NCBI RefSeq assembly: GCF_004331695.1
Contig: NZ_SJSL01000009.1
Location: 98,014-162,013 of the forward strand
DNA: 64,000 nt
Direction: 5' to 3'
DNA from: Pedobacter psychroterrae
GTDB taxonomy: Bacteria > Bacteroidota > Bacteroidia > Sphingobacteriales > Sphingobacteriaceae
A program made the position numbers and the translations under genes. The notes beneath the pieces are model-generated. The model saw only the letters and a list, made by a program, of their open reading frames with translations. It was not told the DNA's origin and searched no databases. Shown one piece after another: positions 17,082-25,409 of the stretch (positions are counted from its first letter, which is position 1; the number at the start of each line of letters is the position of its first letter).

Positions 17082-17592
17082 GGTAATACTGGTCGATAGT
17101 GAAGATAATGTAATCGGAACCATGCAGAAGATGGAAGCACATGTAAAAGGAAGATTACACCGTGCGTTTTCAGTGTTTATTTTTAATACAGAAGGAGCGC
17201 TTTTACTGCAACAGCGTGCCTATGATAAATACCATTCAGCTGGTAAATGGACCAATACCTGCTGTAGTCACCCAAAGATGGGCGAAGATACACTTGATGC
17301 GGCACATCGAAGACTCAGAGAAGAAATGGGGATGGCTTGTAAACTGGAGCATGAATTTAGTTTCTCTTACCAAGCTGAAATGCCCGAGGGTATTTCCGAA
17401 AATGAATACGACCATGTTTTTTTTGGTGTCAGCAATGAACTTCCTGTTCCGGATCCGGCAGAGGTGGCGCAATATAAATACATGGACATGAACGTATTGA
17501 AAGCAGATATGGAGTCAAATCCTGATGCCTATACAGCCTGGTTAAAGATTTGCTTTGAAAGGGTAATGGAGGGATATAACAGATTATTTTAA
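17071..17592 (+). CDS. idi: Isopentenyl-diphosphate delta-isomerase, type 1
   Basis: 173 residues. The Nudix-fold type I IDI is recognised by TNTCCSHP with catalytic Cys65, a Nudix-like GEDTLDAAHRRLREEMG segment and NEYDHVF with Glu112. It interconverts IPP and DMAPP and increases prenyl precursor supply for carotenoids. It sits inside the operon, overlapping the upstream unknown by 11 bp and lying 4 bp before crtZ. Confidence 0.93.
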   Translation: MTDEVILVDSEDNVIGTMQKMEAHVKGRLHRAFSVFIFNTEGALLLQQRAYDKYHSAGKWTNTCCSHPKMGEDTLDAAHRRLREEMGMACKLEHEFSFSYQAEMPEGISENEYDHVFFGVSNELPVPDPAEVAQYKYMDMNVLKADMESNPDAYTAWLKICFERVMEGYNRLF

Positions 17593-17596
17593 GCTT

Positions 17597-18070
17597 ATGA
17601 ACAATTGGGTAATTAATTTATTGATTGTGCTGGCTACTTTTATAGCGATGGAAGGAGTAGCCTGGCTAACGCATAAATATGTGATGCATGGTCTGTGCTG
17701 GTTTTTGCACAGGGACCATCACGTTAAGGATAGTGAGGGATTCCTGGAGCGAAATGACTTTTTCTTTTTGATATTTGCTATTCCGGGAATCATCTGTCTT
17801 GCACTCGGTTCCTTTTATGAGGCAGATACTGCCCTCTTTATAGGTATAGGAATTACGGTATATGGAGCAGCCTATTTCTTTGTGCACGAGATATTTATCC
17901 ACCAGCGTATCAAGTACTTCCGGAATACAGACAACTGGTACTTTAAAGCGATCAGAAGGGCGCATAAAATGCACCACAAACATACGACAAAAGAGCATGG
18001 TGAATGTTTTGGAATGCTTTGGGTGCCATTTAAGTATTTTATGGACAGCAAGAAAAATACTACCTCATGA
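17597..18070 (+). CDS. crtZ: Beta-carotene 3-hydroxylase CrtZ
   Basis: 157 residues, membrane di-iron hydroxylase of the sterol desaturase/fatty acid hydroxylase superfamily. The His clusters are complete: HKYVMH (H26, H31), HRDHH (38-42), HEIFIHQR and HKMHHKH. It hydroxylates both rings of beta-carotene to give zeaxanthin. About four membrane segments are visible. It overlaps the lycopene cyclase gene by 4 bp. Confidence 0.92.
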   Translation: MNNWVINLLIVLATFIAMEGVAWLTHKYVMHGLCWFLHRDHHVKDSEGFLERNDFFFLIFAIPGIICLALGSFYEADTALFIGIGITVYGAAYFFVHEIFIHQRIKYFRNTDNWYFKAIRRAHKMHHKHTTKEHGECFGMLWVPFKYFMDSKKNTTS

Positions 18071-18765
18071 AATACACCTACCTGCTGATTAACCTTTTTA
18101 CGATCATTGTTCCTTTCTTGTTTTCCTTTCATCCAAAGCTCAACTTTTATAAGACCTGGCGGGCATTCTTCCCGGCGGTAACGATATCCGGACTCTTGTT
18201 TATATTATGGGATGTGTATTTTACCGGTTTGGGTGTATGGGGGTTTAATCCCGATTATCTCGTTGGAATATATATCAGCAATTTGCCTCTGGAAGAAATA
18301 CTCTTTTTTTTTTGTATCCCTTACGCCTGTGTTTTTACCTATCATTGCCTCGATCTATTTATCAATAGGGCAATCGGGGATAAGACAGAAGCCATTCTGA
18401 CGCCTGTATTGATCCTGATTTTTTTAATTGCGGCTGCATTTAATTATGACAAGATCTATCCATTGGTAACTTTTATCATCCTTCCGGTATCAATGATACT
18501 GACTAGATATTTGTTTAAACAGCGGTGGATTTCAAAGTTTTATGTAATATATGCGGTGCTGCTGTTTCCATTTCTTATTGTCAATGGACTGTTGACAGGA
18601 ACGGGACTGAAAGCACCGGTAGTTTGGTACAATGAGCAGGAAATCATCGGTTTAAGGATCATGACAATACCTGTTGAGGATGTGTTTTATGGCATGGCCC
18701 TGATCCTGATAAACCTGCAGATCTATTTATATTTAAAACGTCCGGCTAAAAAAATCAGTGGCTAA
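18067..18765 (+). CDS. Fused heterodimer-type lycopene cyclase (CrtYc-CrtYd)
   Basis: 232 residues with six to seven membrane segments. Two tandem lycopene-cyclase domains are visible, each with its acidic motif: PLEEILFFF near residue 75 and PVEDVFYG near 200. Actinobacteria have these halves as separate CrtYc and CrtYd subunits; here they are one chain, as in other Bacteroidota. It forms the beta rings of beta-carotene from lycopene. It is the last gene of the operon, and no strong terminator follows. Confidence 0.88.
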   Translation: MKYTYLLINLFTIIVPFLFSFHPKLNFYKTWRAFFPAVTISGLLFILWDVYFTGLGVWGFNPDYLVGIYISNLPLEEILFFFCIPYACVFTYHCLDLFINRAIGDKTEAILTPVLILIFLIAAAFNYDKIYPLVTFIILPVSMILTRYLFKQRWISKFYVIYAVLLFPFLIVNGLLTGTGLKAPVVWYNEQEIIGLRIMTIPVEDVFYGMALILINLQIYLYLKRPAKKISG

Positions 18766-18851
18766 GTTTGATAATGTGTTAAAACAATCCTTATTTTGCT
18801 GATCGATTTTTATTAACCATCTCTAATATTGCAATAAAATAAAAACTATTT

Positions 18852-20042
18852 ATGATTATAGAGCCTAAAATACGCGGGTTTATATGCCTTACTGCTCATC
18901 CTAAAGGATGTGAACAAAACGTGGTCAACCAGATTGATTATGTAAAGTCGAAAGAACCTGTAAAAGGACCTTCAAAAGTGCTGGTGATAGGAGCTTCTAC
19001 AGGATTTGGCCTGGCGTCAAGAATAACCAGCGCTTTTGGATCTAACGCGGCTACCGTTGGTGTTTTTTATGAAAAACCACCAGCTCCGGGGAAAACTGCT
19101 TCACCGGGATGGTATAATTCTGCCGCATTTGAAGAGCAGGCGCACAAAGCCGGTCTGTATGCCAGGAGCATAAACGGTGATGCATTCTCTGACGAAATCA
19201 AGCAGAAAACTATTGAACTGATCAAGGCAGACCTGGGACAGGTAGACCTGGTGATCTACAGTCTTGCTTCACCGAGAAGGACCAACCCTAAAACTGGCGT
19301 TACACACAACTCTGTACTGAAACCGATTGGTGATACTACCTTCAGCAATAAAACGGTGGATTTCCATACTGGAAAAGTTTCTGAAGTTTCGATAGCGCCT
19401 GCCAATGAAGAAGAAATTGAAAATACAGTAGCAGTAATGGGCGGTGATGACTGGGAAATGTGGATAGACGATTTAAAAGCCGCAGGTCTGCTGGCTGAAG
19501 GTGCAGTAACTGTAGCCTATTCCTACATAGGCCCTTCTGTAACTGAGGCTGTTTACCGCAAAGGTACAATTGGCCGGGCTAAAGATCATTTGGAAGCTAC
19601 CGCTTTTAAAATCAGTGATAACCTCAGCGACCTTCATGGTAAGGCATATGTTTCAGTAAATAAGGCATTGGTAACACAGGCAAGTTCTGCTATTCCCGTT
19701 ATTCCGCTTTATATTTCATTACTATATAAGGTGATGAAGGAAAAAGGGGTACATGAAGGAACGATCGAACAGATTCAGCGTTTATTTGCAGACAGGTTAT
19801 ACAAAAATGAAGTTCCTCTTGATGAAGCAGGAAGGATCCGTATAGACGACTGGGAAATGGACGAGGATGTTCAGGAAAAGGTGGCAGCTCTTTGGGCTGA
19901 AGCCACAGACGAGACTTTGCCTCAAATTGGCGATCTTCAAGGCTATAAAAAGGATTTCCTAAATCTTTTTGGATTTGATGTGCAGGGCGTTGATTATGAA
20001 AAGGATGTAGACGAAATGGTGGCTATTCCAGGCTTGGTTTAG
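18852..20042 (+). CDS. fabV: Trans-2-enoyl-ACP/CoA reductase FabV
   Basis: 396 residues, the NADH-dependent single-chain enoyl reductase. The N-terminal signature IEPKIRGFICLTAHPKGCE is followed by a Rossmann motif GASTGFGLASRI, GVFYEKP, and a YSYIGP...GRAKDHLE region with the Tyr-x8-Lys type active site. It performs the last step of fatty-acid elongation. FabV enzymes are typically resistant to triclosan. It is monocistronic, ending at a strong hairpin. Confidence 0.93.
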   Translation: MIIEPKIRGFICLTAHPKGCEQNVVNQIDYVKSKEPVKGPSKVLVIGASTGFGLASRITSAFGSNAATVGVFYEKPPAPGKTASPGWYNSAAFEEQAHKAGLYARSINGDAFSDEIKQKTIELIKADLGQVDLVIYSLASPRRTNPKTGVTHNSVLKPIGDTTFSNKTVDFHTGKVSEVSIAPANEEEIENTVAVMGGDDWEMWIDDLKAAGLLAEGAVTVAYSYIGPSVTEAVYRKGTIGRAKDHLEATAFKISDNLSDLHGKAYVSVNKALVTQASSAIPVIPLYISLLYKVMKEKGVHEGTIEQIQRLFADRLYKNEVPLDEAGRIRIDDWEMDEDVQEKVAALWAEATDETLPQIGDLQGYKKDFLNLFGFDVQGVDYEKDVDEMVAIPGLV

Positions 20043-20057
20043 TGTTTTAATTATTTT

Positions 20058-20105
20058 ACACAAACGGTTGCATTGGTGAATGCAACCGTTTGTGTTGTTT
20101 CTTTG
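20058..20105 (+). terminator. Intrinsic terminator of fabV
   Basis: A perfect 16-bp stem, ACACAAACGGTTGCAT (20058-20073) against ATGCAACCGTTTGTGT (20080-20095), has a 6-nt loop and is followed by a T-rich tail. Each arm contains CAAACGGTTGC, the 11-mer also present in the LacI-type site at 36926-36937. Confidence 0.8.
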
Positions 20106-20169
20106 GCCTAAGGCATTATCTACTAGCTGATTATTTGGTTATTATTGTGTTAACAAATGTAACCACACT

Positions 20170-22380
20170 ATGATCAGAATCACTCGATGGGTAATTGCTG
20201 CTGTACTATTATTGAACACTGCTTCAAGCTATGCACAGCTAAATATTATTCCGCTTCCTAAAAACATCAAAGAAAATGGCAGTTCCTTTACGGTGTCTGC
20301 AGGAACAAAGATTTTTTATGCTAAAGGCCTTAAACCACAGGCCGAGCTTTTGTTAGCAGCCTTATCGCCCGCCACAGGATTTGACCTGAAGACAGCGGAA
20401 CTAACAAGTTCCGTAACAAATGGCATCGTATTGAAGCTGGACAATTCTCTCGCAGCTAATAAAGAAGGCTATCGTTTGTCAGTTAAAACTGGATTGATTA
20501 CGCTTAGTGCCGGCAGTGCTGCAGGTGTGTTTTATGGTACACAGACTTTGCTGCAAATGCTTCCTGCAGAAATCTATAATAAAGCGCGTAAGAAAGATGT
20601 ATCCTGGAAAATAACAGGGGTCGATATAGAAGATGCGCCATTATACGAATGGCGTGGAATGATGCTGGATGTATCGCGTTATTTCTTTGGAAAGGACTAT
20701 GTGCTAAAATTTATAGACATGATGGCCATGTACAAAATGAATGTGCTGCATTTGCATTTAGTTGACGATGCAGGATGGCGCCTGGAGATCAAGAAATACC
20801 CAAAACTTACATCAGTGGGTGCCTGGAGAGGCGAAGGTGCTGAACGTACAGGTGGCTACTATACCCAGGAAGATATTAAGGAGATCGTGGCGTATGCTAC
20901 TTTAAGAAATGTAGATGTTATCCCTGAGATTGAGCTTCCTGCACATACGCTGTCATCAATAGCGGCATATCCTCATTTATGCTGTACAGGTGAACAATAT
21001 GTGGTACAGACACAGCATTCTATCAGCCGTGAGTTATACTGTGTAGGTAAGGAAAGTACATTTGATTTTCTGGCCGATGTATTTGAAGAGACATTTAAAA
21101 TGTTTCCGTCAAAGTATTTTCATCTAGGTGGTGATGAAGCTCAGTATGACCGTTGGAAAGTCTGTCCTGATTGTCAAAAAAGAAAAGCCGATTTAGGACT
21201 CAAGACTGAAAAGGAGCTGCAGGTATATTTCAATCAGCGTGTACAGCAAATGGTAAAGAAGTACGGTAAAACGATTGTAGGTTGGGACGAAATCATTGAG
21301 GATGGCTTGAAGGAAAAAGCTGTAGGCATGATTTGGCATGATCCAAAAAAAGCTTTTAAAGCATCAGAAGATGGTCACTATTCAGTTATGACGCTGACAA
21401 CTCATACTTATTTGGATATGTCGCAAAGTAGCATTCCCGGCGAAGTGAAAGCTGCAGGCTGGAGTAATCCCATCACTTTGGAAAAGGTATATTCTTTAAA
21501 CCCGATGTTGAAGGGACTGGATGAGAAGTACAGGCCTCAAATACTTGGGGCACATGGAGCATTGTGGGGAGACCAGTTCATCCACGGAACACTGTTGCAG
21601 GAAATTTCCTTACTGAACGAAAACCGATCTGAAAAATACTTTGATTATTTGACGTTCCCACGTATGTCGGCACTTGCAGAAGTATCCTGGACACCGTTAG
21701 CCAAACAAGACTTTGGTGATTTTGAGAAGCGTTTGAGCAGTCATTACAGAAAGTATGATAATGCAGGGTACGGATACCGCGTACCTGTACCTAAGCTTGT
21801 TAGTAGTGAGCAAGCCAATGGAGGGTATTTAATTAAGGTGGAAAATGTGGTGAAGGGAGCAGAGATCAGGTATGCTATTGATGGTATACGGGCCAATGCA
21901 TATTCCGCAGTTTACACAGGACCGGTACAGGTGAGCCAGTTGAAAGATTTTAGTGCTGTTACTGTGGTGAATAGAGACGTTTACTCGCTGCCTTTGTACT
22001 TTCCGGAGAAGTACGAAAAGTTTCAAAAAGACGGGGAGTTGATCGGTGAGTGGAAGCCTTCATTAATCGAGGGTGAACAATTTTCTATCTTTGAAATGAA
22101 TGCTTCAGGTAAGGTCAATGGCAATGGTGAATACCAGGTTAGCTTTTGGTTTACAGAAGGAAGTTCACGTCTGGAAATTAAATCTATAGAAGTATATAAA
22201 AATGGTGTTGAGATAACTGAAGATGTTCATGACGGCTTTACCGGTAGTGCTGCCGATCGTAACCGGTATAAATTTAATATCAGCGGGTACGAAACAGGAG
22301 CAGTTTTTACGATTAAGGCAAATGTGCGCGGAGATATCAGCAATGATTCAAATGGAGCAGTTTTTATAAAGAAATTGTAA
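20170..22380 (+). CDS. Secreted GH20 beta-N-acetylhexosaminidase
   Basis: 736 residues with a signal peptide ending SSYAQ. Residues ~25-150 form the GH20b domain and ~155-520 the catalytic barrel: WRGMMLDVSRYF, HLHLVDDAGWRLEIKKYPKL and HLGGDEAQYDRW with the catalytic pair Asp322-Glu323. A C-terminal chitobiase-type beta domain and a further beta-sandwich follow. It removes terminal GlcNAc/GalNAc from chitin-derived or glycoprotein oligosaccharides in the periplasm by substrate-assisted catalysis. It ends 10 bp before the HipA-like gene, so read-through is possible. Confidence 0.92.
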   Translation: MIRITRWVIAAVLLLNTASSYAQLNIIPLPKNIKENGSSFTVSAGTKIFYAKGLKPQAELLLAALSPATGFDLKTAELTSSVTNGIVLKLDNSLAANKEGYRLSVKTGLITLSAGSAAGVFYGTQTLLQMLPAEIYNKARKKDVSWKITGVDIEDAPLYEWRGMMLDVSRYFFGKDYVLKFIDMMAMYKMNVLHLHLVDDAGWRLEIKKYPKLTSVGAWRGEGAERTGGYYTQEDIKEIVAYATLRNVDVIPEIELPAHTLSSIAAYPHLCCTGEQYVVQTQHSISRELYCVGKESTFDFLADVFEETFKMFPSKYFHLGGDEAQYDRWKVCPDCQKRKADLGLKTEKELQVYFNQRVQQMVKKYGKTIVGWDEIIEDGLKEKAVGMIWHDPKKAFKASEDGHYSVMTLTTHTYLDMSQSSIPGEVKAAGWSNPITLEKVYSLNPMLKGLDEKYRPQILGAHGALWGDQFIHGTLLQEISLLNENRSEKYFDYLTFPRMSALAEVSWTPLAKQDFGDFEKRLSSHYRKYDNAGYGYRVPVPKLVSSEQANGGYLIKVENVVKGAEIRYAIDGIRANAYSAVYTGPVQVSQLKDFSAVTVVNRDVYSLPLYFPEKYEKFQKDGELIGEWKPSLIEGEQFSIFEMNASGKVNGNGEYQVSFWFTEGSSRLEIKSIEVYKNGVEITEDVHDGFTGSAADRNRYKFNISGYETGAVFTIKANVRGDISNDSNGAVFIKKL

Positions 22381-22390
22381 CTTAGGGGCT

Positions 22391-23188
22391 ATGAATAATA
22401 GCCATCCTCAGTTGAGGACAGTGAATGTGACCCGTTATGTAACCCCTTTGAGGGAAGGCGGGTCTATGCCGGCCATTGCCGAGGCAGATGATGAGTTTCT
22501 TTATGTACTTAAATTCAGGGGTGCAGGTCAGGGAGTAAAAGCCCTGATTGCAGAAATAATAGGAGGTGAACTGGCAAGGGCCTTGGGTTTTAAGGTTCCT
22601 GAAATTGTGTTTGCGAATCTGGACAAAGCATTTGGCCGTACAGAACCTGATGAAGAGATACAAGATTTATTGAAAGCAAGTGTAGGGCTGAATCTGGCAC
22701 TGCACTACCTTTCAGGTTCCATTACATTTGATCCAACAGTAGCAGTAATCGACTCCAAACTGGCCTCACAAATTGTGTGGCTGGATTGTTTGCTGACCAA
22801 TATGGACCGGACTGCAAGAAATACCAATATGTTGTTTTGGCATAAGGAACTCTGGCTGATAGATCACGGTGCCGCATTATATTTTCACCATTCTATGGAG
22901 AACTGGGAAGAACAGGCTAAAAAACCATTCATTTTGATCAAGGATCACGTTTTATTACCCCAGGCCTCTGAGTTGGATGAGGTGGATGAAGCATTTAAAG
23001 CCATGCTAAGCGATGAGCTAATAGAGGAGATAGTGTCGTTGATCCCAGTAGACTGGCTATCTCAGGATCTTGAAGAGGAATCTGCAGAAGACCGTAGAAA
23101 AGTATACGCTGCCTTTTTAAAATCAAGAGTAGCAAATTCTCAAATTTTTGTAAAAGAAGCGAAGCATGCAAGGTCAGGACTTATTTGA
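22391..23188 (+). CDS. HipA-like kinase-family protein
   Basis: 265 residues. A compact HipA-type kinase fold without the HipA N-terminal subdomain: FLYVLKFRGAGQGVKALIAE with a possible ATP-binding Lys, a catalytic-loop-like DCLLTNMDRTARNTNML (residues ~133-149), and LWLIDHGAAL, where DHG stands in the DFG position. The 3' end overlaps the DUF3037 gene by 23 bp. No HTH antitoxin gene is adjacent, so it is not a typical hipBA module. Substrate and role are unknown. Confidence 0.75.
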   Translation: MNNSHPQLRTVNVTRYVTPLREGGSMPAIAEADDEFLYVLKFRGAGQGVKALIAEIIGGELARALGFKVPEIVFANLDKAFGRTEPDEEIQDLLKASVGLNLALHYLSGSITFDPTVAVIDSKLASQIVWLDCLLTNMDRTARNTNMLFWHKELWLIDHGAALYFHHSMENWEEQAKKPFILIKDHVLLPQASELDEVDEAFKAMLSDELIEEIVSLIPVDWLSQDLEEESAEDRRKVYAAFLKSRVANSQIFVKEAKHARSGLI

Positions 23189-23555
23189 GTATGCAGTGAT
23201 CCGGCTGGTGCCCAGGGTAGAGCGGGAGGAGTTTTTAAATGTGGGACTGATCTTGTATTGTGCCAGGAAAAAGTATTTGAAAGCGGTATTTACACTGGAT
23301 GAAGTACGCTTAACTGCCTTTTGTAAAGATTCTGATCTGATGGAATTGAACAGAAACCTGGATGCTTTTGTAAATATCTGTAAAGGATCGGCAGAAGGCG
23401 GTCCTATCGGGCAATTGGATATCGCTTCCAGGTTCCGTTGGCTTACGGCAACCAGGAGCACCGTACTCCAGAGTTCAAAGGTACATCCTGGATTTTGTAA
23501 GGATCCTGAAAAGAAATTACAACAACTTTACAGTGAAATGGTTCTTTTGCCCTGA
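23166..23555 (+). CDS. DUF3037-family protein
   Basis: 129 residues. The start FEYAVIRLVPRVEREEFLNVGLILYC is the DUF3037 signature. There is no known catalytic motif. It overlaps the HipA-like gene by 23 bp; this kinase/DUF3037 pairing is, from memory, conserved in many bacteria. The coupling suggests it is the partner or regulator of the kinase. Function is undetermined. Confidence 0.8.
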   Translation: MQGQDLFEYAVIRLVPRVEREEFLNVGLILYCARKKYLKAVFTLDEVRLTAFCKDSDLMELNRNLDAFVNICKGSAEGGPIGQLDIASRFRWLTATRSTVLQSSKVHPGFCKDPEKKLQQLYSEMVLLP

Positions 23556-23615
23556 AAGCACTCGCAAATAGGAAATAATTTTCTTTCTTTTACAGTTTCA
23601 AATACCATTACTAAA

Positions 23616-24422
23616 ATGAGCGAGGAGTTTTACCTTCATATATTTAATAAGCAGCGCGGTATAGAAGCCGTTCCTTCCAATGCAGAAGTTGCAGAATGGG
23701 CCCTGGGACTATTGGATCTTATCTATCCTGAGCGGCTGACCTCACCAGACTATTCTATCAATGAAATTAAAAGATCATTTGCAAGGCAGCAAAATGCTTT
23801 GATAAGTCTGTTAAATGCTACAAAGGCATGTGAGAATAGTGATAATGAAAAGATCGTAGCAGGAATATTTGAGCAACTTCCGGAAATGTACCGGAAAATG
23901 AACACCGATATCAACGCCATCCTGCAAGGGGACCCCGCGGCTAAAAGCGAGTTTGAGATCATTAGAAGTTACCCTGGTTTTCTGGCCATCGCACTCTATA
24001 GGATCGCTCATGCATTACTGGAGGCAAATGTTCCGATCATTCCCCGGATACTGACTGAATATGCACATTCTATTACAGGTATTGACATTCACCCGGCGGC
24101 TAAAATAGGGGAATATCTGTATATAGATCATGGAACGGGACTGGTAATAGGCGAGACCACCGTGATCGGTAACCATGTAAAGCTTTATCAGGGAGTGACA
24201 CTAGGCGCATTGAGCGTGGAGAAATATATGGCCAATACCAAAAGGCACCCAACTATTGAAGACCATGTGATCATCTACTCTGGAGCAACGATATTGGGTG
24301 GTGAAACTATAATAGGGCAGAATTGTATCATTGGCGGGAATGTATGGCTTACTAAAAGTGTTCCGGCAGGATCAACGGTATACCATCAGTCGGCAGTAAA
24401 AGTTGAAACCAAGAATTTATAG
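23616..24422 (+). CDS. cysE: Serine O-acetyltransferase CysE
   Basis: 268 residues. An N-terminal helical region (~1-130) is followed by left-handed beta-helix hexapeptide repeats (DIHPAAKIGEYLYIDHGTGLVIGETTVIG, YSGATILGGETIIGQNCIIGGN). Active-site His residues lie in IDHGTG and in the KRHP segment. It acetylates serine with acetyl-CoA to give O-acetylserine, the substrate of the cysM product encoded 1 bp downstream. The C-terminus lacks the long extension of E. coli CysE. Confidence 0.9.
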   Translation: MSEEFYLHIFNKQRGIEAVPSNAEVAEWALGLLDLIYPERLTSPDYSINEIKRSFARQQNALISLLNATKACENSDNEKIVAGIFEQLPEMYRKMNTDINAILQGDPAAKSEFEIIRSYPGFLAIALYRIAHALLEANVPIIPRILTEYAHSITGIDIHPAAKIGEYLYIDHGTGLVIGETTVIGNHVKLYQGVTLGALSVEKYMANTKRHPTIEDHVIIYSGATILGGETIIGQNCIIGGNVWLTKSVPAGSTVYHQSAVKVETKNL

Positions 24423-24423
24423 C

Positions 24424-25296
24424 ATGGGAAATATCATAGATTTTGTGGGGAATACCCCTTTAGTTGAAATCCAAAAGCTGAATCCAAATCCCGCTGTAAA
24501 GATTTTTGCCAAACTGGAAGGAAATAATCCCGGAGGGAGTGTCAAAGACAGGGCCGCATTGAATATGATCCGTAGTGCGATAGAACGGGGAGATATTAAA
24601 AAGGGAACTAAGCTAATCGAAGCGACTAGTGGAAACACTGGTATCGCACTAGCCATGATAGCAGGGATTTATGAGCTTGAAATTGAACTGGTGATGCCGT
24701 CGAGTTCAACGAGAGAAAGAACACTCACTATGGAAGCTTACGGAGCTAAAGTAACGCTGCTGGAATCAATAGAAATATGCCGGGATTATGCAGATGAAAA
24801 GGGCGCTACCGAAGGTTATTTTATACTAGATCAGTTTGCCAATCCTGACAACTATCTGGCACATTATAAGACTACAGGTCCGGAGATCTGGAAGGATACG
24901 AATGGTCAGATCACCCATTTTGTGAGTTCGATGGGGACAACCGGAAGTATCATGGGGAATTCTATGTTTTTGAAAGAACAGAATCCGGAAATTCAGATCG
25001 TAGGATGTCAGCCTACCGAAGAATCGGCTATTCCAGGTATCAGAAGATGGCCTGAAGCCTATTTGCCCAGGATATTTGATCCGTCAAGAGTAGACCGGGT
25101 AATGGATGTTTCACAACAGGAGGCGACAGAAATGGCGAGGAAACTGGCAAAGACAGAAGGTGTTTTTGCCGGTATGAGCAGTGGTGGGGCTATGGCATGT
25201 GCCTTAAAATTAGCAGCCGAATTGGAATCCGGACTAATTGTGTTTATTGCCTGCGACCGTGGTGACCGGTATCTTAGCAGTGATCTGTTTGGCTAG
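24424..25296 (+). CDS. cysM: Cysteine synthase (CysM type)
   Basis: 290 residues, PLP-dependent beta-substituting enzyme. NNPGGSVKDRAAL holds the PLP Lys near residue 41, TSGNTGIALA binds the substrate carboxylate and GTTGSIMG binds the phosphate. It makes cysteine from O-acetylserine and sulfide (or thiosulfate for CysM). The ATG at 24424 is preferred over an in-frame TTG at 24403, which lies inside cysE. With cysE it forms a two-gene cysteine operon. Confidence 0.9.
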   Translation: MGNIIDFVGNTPLVEIQKLNPNPAVKIFAKLEGNNPGGSVKDRAALNMIRSAIERGDIKKGTKLIEATSGNTGIALAMIAGIYELEIELVMPSSSTRERTLTMEAYGAKVTLLESIEICRDYADEKGATEGYFILDQFANPDNYLAHYKTTGPEIWKDTNGQITHFVSSMGTTGSIMGNSMFLKEQNPEIQIVGCQPTEESAIPGIRRWPEAYLPRIFDPSRVDRVMDVSQQEATEMARKLAKTEGVFAGMSSGGAMACALKLAAELESGLIVFIACDRGDRYLSSDLFG

Positions 25297-25409
25297 GTAG
25301 CCGAGATTTTTTGTGGCTGCACGATAACGATTGCGTAAATAAATTCAGCAGGAAGTATTTATTCTTTGTAAATATTATGTAGAATTGTTTTGCACAGCAT
25401 CGCTTGTAT

